A stretch of DNA of 64,000 nucleotides from Hortaea werneckii (Eukaryota; Ascomycota; Dothideomycetes; Mycosphaerellales; Teratosphaeriaceae). The notes under the pieces are model-generated. The model did no database searches, was not told the origin of the DNA, and was given only the letters and a program-made list of their open reading frames with translations. Of the stretch, positions 32,458 to 42,422 are shown piece by piece. The translations under genes were made by a program, and so were the position numbers. The stretch is taken from positions 1 through 64,000 of the forward strand of contig JBAOKB010000115.1 of assembly GCA_037044905.1 (NCBI GenBank). The letters run 5' to 3'. The first letter of the stretch is position 1. Each line of letters opens with the position of its first letter.

Positions 32458-32850
32458 ATGTTCCCAGTCGAGACCCTCATCCCCGCATACTGCGAGGAGC
32501 GCGCGGCCGAGAACGACGCCAAGCATCTTGCGCGTCAGCAACAGCAGGAGGCGGCGAAGAAACAACAACAGGAAATCGCGCCCGCGACCAAGTCCGCTTC
32601 CACCCAGCGTCCGCCGCTGTCGCACACCAATTCCAGCGGCTTCCTAGGCAACATCTTCTCCGGCATCATGAAGTCCGCCTCGGCTACTCCATCTACTGCA
32701 GCCTCGCAGTCGCCGACTCCCTCCAAGGAAGCCAGCAAGAATGCCGCCGGCGTTAGTGCCACCGGTGTCACCGCTGAGTTGGAGAAGCTCAAGTCGGAGC
32801 AGCAACGGGATGTCGACTACCTCGGCAAATACATCGTGCCTTTTCCGTAA
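32458..32850 (+). CDS. Small hypothetical protein, coiled N-terminus, Ser/Thr-rich
   Basis: 130 codons, no intron. Residues 10-45 are Ala/Glu/Gln-rich and probably helical (EERAAENDAKHLARQQQQEA). A Ser/Thr/Ala-rich centre includes the hydrophobic stretch SGFLGNIFSGIMKSAS, and a second charged helix (ELEKLKSEQQRDVDYLGKY) precedes the end. No signal peptide or known domain. The strong-looking leader upstream and even coding character favour a real gene. I cannot assign a function. The stop overlaps a GTAAG that could be a donor, so a further exon is possible. Confidence 0.55.
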   Translation: MFPVETLIPAYCEERAAENDAKHLARQQQQEAAKKQQQEIAPATKSASTQRPPLSHTNSSGFLGNIFSGIMKSASATPSTAASQSPTPSKEASKNAAGVSATGVTAELEKLKSEQQRDVDYLGKYIVPFP

Positions 32851-33369
32851 GCGCCAGTGCTCACATCAATGCAAGTGTGCGTTCCAGCATGCGACATGGC
32901 CTTCTGGTCTGCCGGTTGATCTACATCAGCATTGGGCAGCTCTTTACGATTACGACGACATGAGAAAACAGATAGTGTATAATATCTGAGGGTCTACATC
33001 ACGGCGTCAATGGGGTTGGTAAAAGTGGTCACGAGAACGATACCCCGAGCTGCGAGAGCTCTTTGTGCATTCAATAGGGTTATGGGGAACATTTCATCGA
33101 CCTGCGATGGCTTCGGAAGGTGGGAAACGGGTTAGCAAGCAAGGCGTTATTCTGTACCAAGCAAGGGATTTTCAAATACCATCATTCCACATTCCGCGTG
33201 CGGTAAGTCTTTCATTGTCTTCGCCGTTCTTTGTCAATAGCAACGAGATGTCGTCAAACTTCTGCGCTCGATCGCTTGTCTTGCCATGTATCTATGGTAC
33301 GAGACCACGGACACTACCAGCGATAAGACGAGCATACAACACACCATCTTTCACCCTGTAGACCGTACC
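32851..33369. other. Intergenic before the FAD oxidoreductase
   Basis: No gene recognised. The downstream frame is open from an ATG at 33286, but the ATG at 33370 (ACCATGA context) is preferred as start. Confidence 0.5.
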
Positions 33370-34908
33370 ATGAGCTCTCAACAGCTGAAGCGTAGTGCTG
33401 AGAAAGCGCCGCACACGGAACCGGGAGTAGCAGAAGACCAGGGTCTCAGTCCAACGTCGCTCGACGCATCAGCAGGCGATGACACACATCCGCGCAGACA
33501 GTCCAATATCAAAGGCAAGACTCCGACTGGACTAGGAGCGGAGCCTCTCAACATTGTCATACTGGGCGCGTCGTTCGGCGGACTCTCATGTGCGCACCAT
33601 TTCTTAGACTACACCATTACCAAGCTACGCACAACATCTACTGCGCCGAACTACCGACTCATCATCATCAGTCCATCTACTCACATCTACTGGAATATCG
33701 GTGCCCCTCGAGCACTTGTCGGACCGGGCCTGATCAAACATGAAGATGCGTTCATCCCCATCGAACCTGGCTTCCATCGCCACCGTGGACACCAATTCAC
33801 GATCATCCAAGGCGAGTGCAAAACCATGGACAAGGATGCGCGGACGGTGACAGTTGAGCTTATCGGAAGCACGGCACAAAGACGGTGCAGTCAGGTCAAC
33901 AAACGGCTTTCAAAGGCGACGTCTCCTATATCGCCAGCTGAATCCAACAACCCCAAGATCCAAACTATCGGGTATCATGCCTTGATCATGTGTACCGGCT
34001 CTAGCGCGCACTCTGATCTACTCTCGCTCCACGGCCCTCACCTGAACACGATCGGCGCGCTGAATACCTTCCATTCCAAAGTCGACGGAGCCAAGAGCAT
34101 TGTAGTCTGCGGAGGAGGCTGTTCCGGAGTCGAGACCGCAGGCCAGCTCGCCACATTCCTGAACTACAGCTCCCACTTCCCGGTGCGCAGACGGATCAAG
34201 AACCCGAAGAAAATCTTCCTGATCACAGGCTCCGACCGCTGCCTACCCTTACTCAAGCCCAAAGTGGGCCAGAAGGCTGAGAAGATGCTCAAGAACCTCG
34301 GCGTAGAAATCAAACACAACATCCGCGTGACAGGCGTAAAAGAGGACTTCGACCTAACAGGCCAAAGCAAGCTGGAACTAAGCGACGACACGGAAATGAT
34401 CACGGACCTGTACATCCCCTGCACCGGCGTCGGACCTAACAGCCAGTACGCGCCAGCCTCGCTGCGCGACGCCCGGGACTACATCCTCACGAACGGGGAA
34501 ACGATGCGGGTCGATGCCGCGGGGGCCCGGACCTACTGCATCGGGGACGTAGCATCGTACAGCCACAACTACGTGCTAGACGTGTACGCCGCCGTGCCGG
34601 TCGTAATGCACAACCTGCTGAACGACCTCATCGCGCACGAACTCCGACTTGCGTCCCCCTACGGCGGGAACCAAGAGAAGATCGACGCGCTCGAGGACGA
34701 GGTCTACGTGCAGCGCCACGTCGACAGCCAACTATGTCCTATTAGCCGGTTCGGCGGGGTGGGGATCCTGATGGATAAGAGCATACCGCGGTATATGGTT
34801 CATAGGCTCAAGGGCCATGATTATCGGGTGTGTAAGGCGAATAATGTGGTGGTGAATGGCGGGAATCCGTATGCGATTAAGACGGCGATGGGGAATAAGT
34901 ATGAGTGA
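33370..34908 (+). CDS. AIF/AMID-like FAD-dependent NAD(P)H oxidoreductase
   Basis: 512 aa from the ATG at 33370; an in-frame ATG at 33286 would add 28 residues. After about 55 low-complexity residues comes an FAD-binding Rossmann motif (IVILGASFGGLSCAHH, residues about 60-75). A second dinucleotide fold binds NAD(P)H (SIVVCGGGCSGVETAGQL, about 243-260). A C-terminal FAD signature follows (YCIGDVASYSHNYVLDVYAA, about 389-408). The block HIYWNIGAPRALVGPGLIKHEDAFIPIEPGF is typical of fungal AMID-like proteins. There is no clear presequence or membrane anchor. A role in quinone reduction or redox-linked cell death is family knowledge; the substrate here is unknown. Confidence 0.8.
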   Translation: MSSQQLKRSAEKAPHTEPGVAEDQGLSPTSLDASAGDDTHPRRQSNIKGKTPTGLGAEPLNIVILGASFGGLSCAHHFLDYTITKLRTTSTAPNYRLIIISPSTHIYWNIGAPRALVGPGLIKHEDAFIPIEPGFHRHRGHQFTIIQGECKTMDKDARTVTVELIGSTAQRRCSQVNKRLSKATSPISPAESNNPKIQTIGYHALIMCTGSSAHSDLLSLHGPHLNTIGALNTFHSKVDGAKSIVVCGGGCSGVETAGQLATFLNYSSHFPVRRRIKNPKKIFLITGSDRCLPLLKPKVGQKAEKMLKNLGVEIKHNIRVTGVKEDFDLTGQSKLELSDDTEMITDLYIPCTGVGPNSQYAPASLRDARDYILTNGETMRVDAAGARTYCIGDVASYSHNYVLDVYAAVPVVMHNLLNDLIAHELRLASPYGGNQEKIDALEDEVYVQRHVDSQLCPISRFGGVGILMDKSIPRYMVHRLKGHDYRVCKANNVVVNGGNPYAIKTAMGNKYE

Positions 34909-35559
34909 GCAGGGGGGAAGGAGAAGGGAGGATTGGGTTGGGTGGGTGGTGGTAATGGCAAGGTATTGTTAGAGTAGGGGAGTTTGGATGCAAGATACCC
35001 AGATGACGAATGAATATGTAGTCTTTCTTTCTTTCTGTCTGTCTTTCACCCTTAGCTTTTTCACTCCTTTTTTTCTTATTATTTCACAAAAAACCCTTCT
35101 TATTTGTTTAGCCCGCTGCTTTTGAATGACCAAAATGGTCTGTTGTTACTGTACTGCAGATACCTTGTAGGTACGTAGTAGGTACTACCTCCTACACTGT
35201 GTATGGCCGGAGAACGCGCTAGGACGGGATGGTCCGCAGTGAATGGCGGCAGCGCCCGTCGCGTTGCTACTTGCGCATCGCGAGCTTCAGGATCCATGGA
35301 TTGTAGTCGCATGTGAAGCAGCAAGAGATACTCCGTCCCGAGTGAAAGCGACAACGCAATCTACGAGCTTTTTGGACAACGTCTTCCGCCAAATCAGTCA
35401 CACATCCTGCGAACCTGGTCGACTCCCGCGCATTCGCACATACGACCCCGCCTGAGATCCATCATCTGATTCCACGACCGAAGCGGAGGGACACCCCAGC
35501 CTGGACAAGCGCACTGTAGCACGCGCGCGCAGTGACGAAGACGTGAGAGAAGAGCCGCG
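34909..35559. other. Intergenic with CTTT/CTGT microsatellite
   Basis: No gene. A short TTTC/TGTC tandem tract lies at about 35021-35048 and GTAGGTAC-rich short inverted sequence at about 35168-35195. The right end is the TAF6 promoter. Confidence 0.6.
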
Positions 35560-36924
35560 ATGTCGGTGTGGAATCCTGAAAATGTCACCGACGTCGCGGA
35601 GTCAATAGGCATCGCCTCGTTGAACCGGGAGGTAGTCGAACACCTAGCACGAGACGTCGAGTTCCGCCTGAGCGAGGTCCTGAATGAGGCGTTGAAATTC
35701 ATGCGGCATGCGAAACGGACAACCCTGACGACTCAAGACATATCACAAGCGTTGCGCCTACTGGACGTGGAGCCGCTATATGGATACGAGAGCACCCGAC
35801 CGCTGCGGTTTGGGGAGGCTTCAATAGGGCCAGGACAGCCATTGTTCTATGTCGAAGATGAAGAGGCGGATCTGGAGAAGCTTATCAATGCGCCTTTGCC
35901 AAAGGTGCCGCGCGAGATCAGCTTCACCGGCCATTGGTTAGCTGTGGAAGGCGTGCAGCCGAGCATCCCTCAGAATCCAACACCCGCACAAGGACAGGCG
36001 GAAATGGCTGCGAGAGGACCCTCAGGGAACTCCACGCTGGCCGCACTCAGTGGTAATGACAACCAGAATGTCCGTCCTCCTATCAAGCATGTCCTCTCCA
36101 AGGAGCTGCAGCTGTACTTTGACCGGGTGGCGCCTGCAATCATGGACCCTTCGAATGAAGATTACCGCAATGCGGCATTTGCGTCGCTCAGGACGGACAC
36201 AGGCATTCATCAACTTGTACCTTACTTTGTCCAATTCGTTGCCGACAAAGTCACGCACAACCTCAAATCCATCTTCACCCTCACCTCCAGCATGCAGCTC
36301 GTAGCCGCGCTTCTGGACAACCAAAGTCTATACATGGCCCCCTACGTACCTTCCATCGTTCCCTCAGTCCTCACATGCCTAATCGGCAAACACCTTGGCT
36401 CCAGCGCCGACAAGCTATCCACACACTTCGCTCTGCGCGACTTCAGCGCAAGCCTCCTATCCAGCATCGCGCGACGCTACGGCCCCAGCTCCTCGACCCT
36501 AAAACCCCGAATCGCCCGATCCTGCCTCAGCGCCTTCCTGGATAAGAGCAAAACCTTCGGAACCCACTATGGCGCTCTCCTCGGCCTGACCTTCATCGCA
36601 GGCGGCACGGGCGTCCGCTCGCTCATCCTGCCCAACCTCACCGCATACGACACGGTCCTCAAGACCGGGCTAGAAGACGAGAACGCCGGGAAGAAGGACC
36701 AAGCGGAACACGTCGTGCAAGCGATTTTCCGCGCACTTTCCACGCTGGAAGAAGACGCGGTCCTAGTCGGCATGTCCTCCACCTCGCAGAACGGCCATCC
36801 GGAAGGCGAAGCGCTCAAGGAGCGGTTGATCGAGAGTCTCGGCGGAGTGATGGGCCAGCGGGTGTTTGAGAGTGGAAGGCAAGGGCTGATCAACGCCGTG
36901 CTTGAGAAAGATCTGGCGGTGTAG
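35560..36924 (+). CDS. TAF6: TFIID/SAGA subunit TAF6
   Basis: 454 aa, no intron. The N-terminal histone-fold domain occupies residues about 1-70 (WNPENVTDVAESIGIASLNR, LTTQDISQALRLLDVEPLYG). It pairs with TAF9 in the family. The block GQPLFYVEDEEADLEKLINAPLPKVPREISFTGHWLAVEGVQP is the characteristic TAF6 linker. Residues about 160-430 form the C-terminal HEAT-repeat domain (SKELQLYFDRVAPAIM, YFVQFVADKVTHNL and later helices). It is a general transcription factor acting in the nucleus. The length matches fungal orthologues. Confidence 0.95.
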   Translation: MSVWNPENVTDVAESIGIASLNREVVEHLARDVEFRLSEVLNEALKFMRHAKRTTLTTQDISQALRLLDVEPLYGYESTRPLRFGEASIGPGQPLFYVEDEEADLEKLINAPLPKVPREISFTGHWLAVEGVQPSIPQNPTPAQGQAEMAARGPSGNSTLAALSGNDNQNVRPPIKHVLSKELQLYFDRVAPAIMDPSNEDYRNAAFASLRTDTGIHQLVPYFVQFVADKVTHNLKSIFTLTSSMQLVAALLDNQSLYMAPYVPSIVPSVLTCLIGKHLGSSADKLSTHFALRDFSASLLSSIARRYGPSSSTLKPRIARSCLSAFLDKSKTFGTHYGALLGLTFIAGGTGVRSLILPNLTAYDTVLKTGLEDENAGKKDQAEHVVQAIFRALSTLEEDAVLVGMSSTSQNGHPEGEALKERLIESLGGVMGQRVFESGRQGLINAVLEKDLAV

Positions 36925-37391
36925 GATGCCGTTGGGTTGAATTCTTCTTCCTCGACTTTCTATTCTTCAAACTATGATGTTGTTGGCATGATGAAGACCG
37001 GCCAGCAGAACGACGGCGTTTCTAGGCGGCGGAAGCGGGGTAGGGACTCGGATGGGAGTAATGGGAGTGGGAGCAGCAGTGTTACTTTGCAGGCGGATTG
37101 AGATGGGGTACCGTGGGACATGATTCTCTTTTTAGCGAGGCGTTTATTCCCCTTCTTCGGGCGGAACAGCATGGCTTGTCAGAAGCCTGTGGGGATCACA
37201 TTAGACCTGGGGGGAAGGATGAGCTGTTTTCGAGTTTAAAAAGGTCTTGGAAAAGTGACAACGGTACAACTATACAGATACGAGATTTGGTATCAAAAAA
37301 TACGAAAACGTCCGGATTTCCCCTTTGACGTCCTTTCCCCCCTCCCCTAACGAACGGCCCCATTCCCGTCCAACAAATAAGTGCACGATCA
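36925..37391. other. Convergent 3' region of TAF6 and YCG1
   Basis: No gene; the two genes end toward each other. Short frames only. Confidence 0.65.
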
Positions 37392-40300
37392 TCACAAGAC
37401 TTCATCCTCGTCATCCATCACACTCGTCTCGCCGCCGAATTGGACTCTTGTCCCTTCCGCATCAGGGGCTCCAATCGTCGTATCCCGCATCGTCTTCCTC
37501 AACTCCGTCACCTCCTCTTCGCCATCCTCCTCAATCTCCGTCTTCCCCACAGGATCTTCCGCGTCCCCAGCATGAACATCCATCCCCGTCCCTTGCTCGC
37601 TCTGCTCCACCGCACTCCCACGGACCGGCAACTCCGTAGACTCCATGACCGTCGTCTCCTCCGCCCCACCCCCTCCGCGCTCCCGCGTCATCACATCATG
37701 CATGAGCCTCAACAACGCCGTCTTCAATTTCACCAGGGTATTCCGACTCGTGGCATCCGTCGCAACGCCCGTCTCACTCGCCTCCGTGACCAACTCGAGC
37801 ACCGTTCCCAATCTCTCCCCCTCACACCCACCTTCAGGCAAATGCAACTTGCCCAGCATCGAGAACAGAACCTTCCGTTCCTCTTTCCCCACCTGGCTCG
37901 TGACGAGGCGATCGAGGATGGATTCCGCAAGGAGGAAATGCGTCTCGCCCGCGCCCTGGACAACAGCATGGCTCGTCCCCACGGCTTCGGCGAAACCGAC
38001 GATTTTGCGTGGGTCCGTCCAGTCGAGCAACATGGTGCCGACGACGGAGAGTTTGACCATGCCGCCTTCCGGGTCGATGTCCGAGTCCGCCTCCGCCTCG
38101 TCTTGGTAAGCGTCGCGCATAGCGGCCAGCTTGGCGATGGTGGGACACACGATGGAGACCATACGGCTGGCGTTCTCGGCGCGCGAGTGGCAGTAGACGG
38201 GGAGGAAGTAGGTGAGGGATTGGCGGAGGTGGGCGTTGGCCGTGGTGTCTGGGTCGAAGTAGGCGATGACGAGTTGTTTGAGGAGGTCTTGGTCCGTGAT
38301 GAGGCGGGAGAGCATGGATTTGGCGAGGGCGGTGGCGCCAGTGGATTGGACGGCGGGGTCGTCGGATTTCAGGCTGCGGCTGAAAGCTTTGAGGATTTGT
38401 TTCAGGAGGAGGTTCTCTGGGGACTGTTGGTCGGTGGTCGATGTTGTGTTGGGATCGGAGGATTCCGTTGTAGGCGGGGTGAGGAGGGAAGGATGCGTGA
38501 TGAGGATGTCGGCTATGATTTGTAAGGCGATGGTTTGGAGACCTGGATGGCCTTTTACGAAACCGAGGAGGAAGAGGTTGAGATTCTCTTCGGCTAGATT
38601 CTTGCTGAGGAGACAGCAGAGGCCTAGGCAGACGAATCCTCGTTCTCGGACTGGTGCTTCTTGTGAGCGGACGGCCGGGACGACGAGACTGTTTAGCATT
38701 GTGACCAGGTGCTCGTTTTCTTCCAATCCGCAGGCGACGTTTTGAAGCATGCAGAGGGCAATGTGCAGGGCTTTCATGTTGATCATGATCTCGCGCATTG
38801 CTTTCTCCTCCGCGCGCTCGGCTTGCTCAGGCGTAAGCTCCTTTTCTTCCTTTGCATTCTTCGTCGAGGGCTTCATTCCGCTGCTACTGCCAGAGTCGTC
38901 GATGTGCTCTGTCGCAGAATGGAAAGAGTCCTCCGTCGTGCTGTTCTCCGTCTGATCCTCGTCATCCGTGATCGCATCGTGCACCTCAGCTATCGCCTCA
39001 ATGACGATTCGGGAGAATTCGCGCTCTCCCTTGGCATCTTCACCGCAAGTGAGTCGTAATATCTCCACGACAAGTCTGGTGCATTCTTCCGGCAGAGCAG
39101 GATGTGCTAAAGCTGTTCTCATCAGTTGGAACATCTTTCTTCTGCCGACTTCATCCGAGTAATCGAAAGTGAGCGCCATATGCAGCATCTGCTCAACCAC
39201 AAACTCTCGCTGCACACGCTCCTCTTCAATCTCCTCGTCCTCGTCTTCTGCGCTGGCCTGAACAGCTTCGAGCAGCTTGTTCGTCTCCCGTTCAAGCAGG
39301 AGGCCAAACTTGGTGACTTCGGGAAGCTTCTCTTCGATCATAGCATCCAGCATTCTCGGACCATCATATCCTTCCTCCTTACCGGAAGTCCGGCAGTACT
39401 CGTTGAAAGTTCTGGCTACGAAAGCAAGCTCAGGGCTTAGGTCTTCCCAGAAGGTGTCTGGGAAGGAGACGTAATCTACGTAATCCGGTCGCCCTTCCCA
39501 AAATTCACGCATGGCGATCAAAGCGATGCCACCCTCGGTGCCGGCGTTGACAACATCGATACGTTCCAGCAATTCCAGTAACGCATCAAGGGATGGGGCA
39601 GCAGCCTGATTTGCCGGCTTCTTCTCCTTGCCTTCGCCTTCTTCTTCCTCGGCAGCCTGTTCGGCGGGCAGTGCAGCGCAATCCTCGATCCACCGCTCCC
39701 GAAAGAGACGTGCAGTTGCTTTGCGAACATTCTCGTCACGGTCGCGAAGACCCCAGCGGAGGAGCTTCTCGCGATGGGTGAGCGACAGGTATCTGAAATC
39801 GCCTAGTGCGGGCAAGAGACGCGCATACAATGCTCGGCGCGTAGAGCCATCAGCATCTCGCGCACGTTCTAGTAGATATGGCAGGACTTCTTTGTTGATG
39901 GGCAGGTTCAGTAGCAAATTGCGACGGACTTCCGCAGCCGGGTCGTTCTGGAGGATGTTCAAAAGCTTCTCCAGGACACCCTGGCCTACGCCATCGTCGT
40001 CATCGTCGGAACCAGAGTCGTCTTTCTCTTCATCTGGGTTCACTTCGGCTGCTACACGTCCCAGGCCGTACACAGCTTGTAATCTGACTGGGGCCTCCTT
40101 GTCGTGTATCCGCTTCATCAGAGCCAGGCGCACTTGATGGAAGATGTTCTCGTCCAGGGTGTCAACACTGTGGATGATGTGACTGGTGATCTGCGTTGCT
40201 CGGAATCGAATCGTCTTATCTTTGGAGCTCAGCAGGGGGTGTAACATGTGTAAAATCTCGCCCGTCAAGGTCGATGTCGGCGTCTCCGGCGCGCTCGTCG

Positions 40301-40727
40301 CATCCGGGTCGGCGGCGTTTGCGATTTCGTTGTCCTTTGCGCTGGCGGAGTCCAAGAAGGTGCCGAGGAATCTGACCACCCTATCTCCGGCAGGCTCTGC
40401 TTTGCGCACTGCCAAGACGCGCAAGATGCATCTCTTCACCTCCGTATTGAAATCGTCGGCCTCGAAATCTTCCTGCTGTCTGCCTTTCTTATAGTTGACC
40501 GGCTCATAACAGCATGCTTCCTGGACCTTGCGCAGCGCAATGACGGCCTTTCTGTGTCCCGCTGTCGATTTTTGAGAGTCGCCAAAGATGCGACAAACTT
40601 CGCGACGGAGGGATGTGTCTGCGCCCTCGTTGGGCACTTGGGTGGTTGGTGAGGTGTTGCGGGCGCTGGCGGTGGTGCGGGAACTGGCGGCGGCGGAGCG
40701 CGCTCCTCGAGCTACTCGCCCAGGCAT
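37392..40727 (-). CDS. YCG1: Condensin HEAT-repeat subunit Ycg1/Cnd3 (CAP-G)
   Basis: 1111 aa, no intron. After a short Ser/Ala/Arg-rich tail, CRIFGDSQKSTAGHRKAVIALRKVQ begins the HEAT-repeat solenoid. Clear repeats include RLQAVYGLGRVA, PAAEVRRNLLLNLPINKEVLPYLLERARDADGSTRR and LREKLLRWGLRDRDENVRKATARLFRERWIEDC. An acidic linker separates the first half from the Cnd3 C-terminal half (VRERGFVCLGLCCLLSKNLAEENLNLFL). The disordered acidic end is VMDDEDEVL. It is the kleisin-binding, DNA-gripping subunit of condensin in chromosome compaction. It is divergent from the cysteine-synthase-like gene. Confidence 0.93.
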   Translation of the reverse strand: MPGRVARGARSAAASSRTTASARNTSPTTQVPNEGADTSLRREVCRIFGDSQKSTAGHRKAVIALRKVQEACCYEPVNYKKGRQQEDFEADDFNTEVKRCILRVLAVRKAEPAGDRVVRFLGTFLDSASAKDNEIANAADPDATSAPETPTSTLTGEILHMLHPLLSSKDKTIRFRATQITSHIIHSVDTLDENIFHQVRLALMKRIHDKEAPVRLQAVYGLGRVAAEVNPDEEKDDSGSDDDDDGVGQGVLEKLLNILQNDPAAEVRRNLLLNLPINKEVLPYLLERARDADGSTRRALYARLLPALGDFRYLSLTHREKLLRWGLRDRDENVRKATARLFRERWIEDCAALPAEQAAEEEEGEGKEKKPANQAAAPSLDALLELLERIDVVNAGTEGGIALIAMREFWEGRPDYVDYVSFPDTFWEDLSPELAFVARTFNEYCRTSGKEEGYDGPRMLDAMIEEKLPEVTKFGLLLERETNKLLEAVQASAEDEDEEIEEERVQREFVVEQMLHMALTFDYSDEVGRRKMFQLMRTALAHPALPEECTRLVVEILRLTCGEDAKGEREFSRIVIEAIAEVHDAITDDEDQTENSTTEDSFHSATEHIDDSGSSSGMKPSTKNAKEEKELTPEQAERAEEKAMREIMINMKALHIALCMLQNVACGLEENEHLVTMLNSLVVPAVRSQEAPVRERGFVCLGLCCLLSKNLAEENLNLFLLGFVKGHPGLQTIALQIIADILITHPSLLTPPTTESSDPNTTSTTDQQSPENLLLKQILKAFSRSLKSDDPAVQSTGATALAKSMLSRLITDQDLLKQLVIAYFDPDTTANAHLRQSLTYFLPVYCHSRAENASRMVSIVCPTIAKLAAMRDAYQDEAEADSDIDPEGGMVKLSVVGTMLLDWTDPRKIVGFAEAVGTSHAVVQGAGETHFLLAESILDRLVTSQVGKEERKVLFSMLGKLHLPEGGCEGERLGTVLELVTEASETGVATDATSRNTLVKLKTALLRLMHDVMTRERGGGGAEETTVMESTELPVRGSAVEQSEQGTGMDVHAGDAEDPVGKTEIEEDGEEEVTELRKTMRDTTIGAPDAEGTRVQFGGETSVMDDEDEVL

Positions 40728-41077
40728 GGCGATAAGTGCGTTGGTGTACGTGGCAGGGGAGGTTGCCGAGACGTCGTTCGCATCAGATCATCGCTGTCGC
40801 ATCCAGTCTACTGTCCTACCTCCGGAGGTACCTAGGTATATCGTTGCCTCGCATGTGTTGACAGCCCGTGTAAACAAAGCGGAATCCACTCCGCCGCGTC
40901 TCTGTCGGATGTCGGACACGCTTCAATCCGATCCCCGATATGACGCTCGGCAATGGCAACCTCCAGGTTGGAAGGGAAAGTTTGAGCTACAGCACGAAGA
41001 CGAGGAGCTGTTGTTACTGCCGCTTGCATCTACCTAGGTATCGCCTGGAGCTCGTCTCCCTCCCCTCATCCCCCGCC
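40728..41077. promoter_or_regulatory. Divergent promoter between YCG1 and the cysteine-synthase-like gene
   Basis: A 350-bp shared interval. It contains two copies of the palindrome-based ACCTAGGTA, at 40830-40838 and 41032-41040, the second 38 bp before the plus-strand start codon. No other site is evident. Confidence 0.6.
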
Positions 41078-42372
41078 ATGTTCGCCCGCTCTGCTCTCCG
41101 CGCGGCATCTAAGCCCACCGCCGCCGCATCGCCCCTCCTCCAGCGCTTCACCTACGCCACCGCCGCCACATCCCACCCCGCTCACTTCTCCGCCCAGGCT
41201 GTCGAACAGGCCAACCCGCACGGCATGGAGATCTCCAAGGCGCAAAGAATAGCAGAGGATGGCTTCTGGTCAGGTATGGCCTTCAACCTTCCGCCCCACG
41301 CGAATCATCAATGAGCCCAAGCAGGCGATGGTGAGATTGATTGGGCATTGACTGATGCTCTAGCTCTTCCACAGCCATCGGCAACACGCCGCTGATCAAG
41401 ATGAATGCCCTCTCGAAGCAGACGGGCTGCACAATCCTTGGGAAAGCCGAGTTCCAAAACCCCGGCGGCTCAGTCAAGGACCGCGCTGCCAAATTCCTCG
41501 TCCAAGATGCGGAGGAGAAGGGTCTCCTCAAACCCGGCGGCACCGTTGTCGAAGGCACCGCAGGCAACACCGGCATCGGCCTCGCCCACGTCTGCCGGAA
41601 CAAGGGCTACAAGATGGTCATCTACATGCCCAACACCCAGTCCCAAGGCAAGATCGATCTGCTGAGGTTGCTGGGCGCCGAAGTGTACCCTGTCCCTGCT
41701 GTACCATACGACAACCCCGACAACTACAACCACCAAGCCCAGCGACATGCCGAGAGGTTGGATAACGCCATCTGGACCAACCAATTCGATAACACTGCGA
41801 ACCGTCAAGCACACATTGAGACCACCGGACCTGAGATTTGGGCTCAGACGGGCGGCAAGCTGGATGCATTCACTTGCGCTTCTGGCACCGCCGGCACCAT
41901 TGCAGGTGTCACCCGCTACCTCAAGACCGTCTCTGAAGGCCGAGTCAAGTGCTACGTCGCTGACCCTCCTGGCTCTGTCATCTACACTTACGTTTCTTCT
42001 GGCGGCAAGATGACCGAGCGCAAGGGCTCTTCCATCACCGAAGGTATTGGTCAGGGTCGTATCACCGAGAACTTGAAGCCTGACATTGATCTCCTTGACG
42101 GCGCTCTGCACATCCCGGATGAGAAGAGTATCGAGATGGTCTACCGCTGCTTGGATGAGGAAGGTCTCTACCTTGGCGCGTCATCCTGCTTGAACGTCGC
42201 CGCTGCCAGAGATCTAGCGGAGAAGATGGGACCGGGTCACACGATCGTGACCATCCTGTGCGATGGTGCATACAGATACGCTGACAGACTGTTCAGCAGG
42301 AAGTGGCTCGAGAGCAAGGGTCTTGTGAACGCAATCCCCGAGCACCTCCACAAGTACATTGTGCTTGAATAA
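41078..42372 (+). CDS. Mitochondrial cysteine-synthase-like PLP enzyme (Mcy1 type)
   Basis: Exons 41078-41273 and 41375-42372 give 397 aa. The first 35 residues are Ala/Arg/Ser-rich with no acidic residues, as in a mitochondrial targeting sequence. The fold-type II PLP domain follows: [11 protein letters not shown], the PLP lysine at 100 in [13 protein letters not shown], the phosphate loop [32 protein letters not shown], and TEGIGQGRI. The long second half with [23 protein letters not shown] resembles the fungal cysteine synthase 2/Mcy1 group rather than bacterial CysK. O-acetylserine sulfhydrylase activity is likely from the family but is not certain for this subgroup. Confidence 0.9.
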
Positions 42373-42422
42373 GTAAAAATGAAATGTACAAATAGATTGG
42401 ATTTCACATTATCTCTCCTAGC

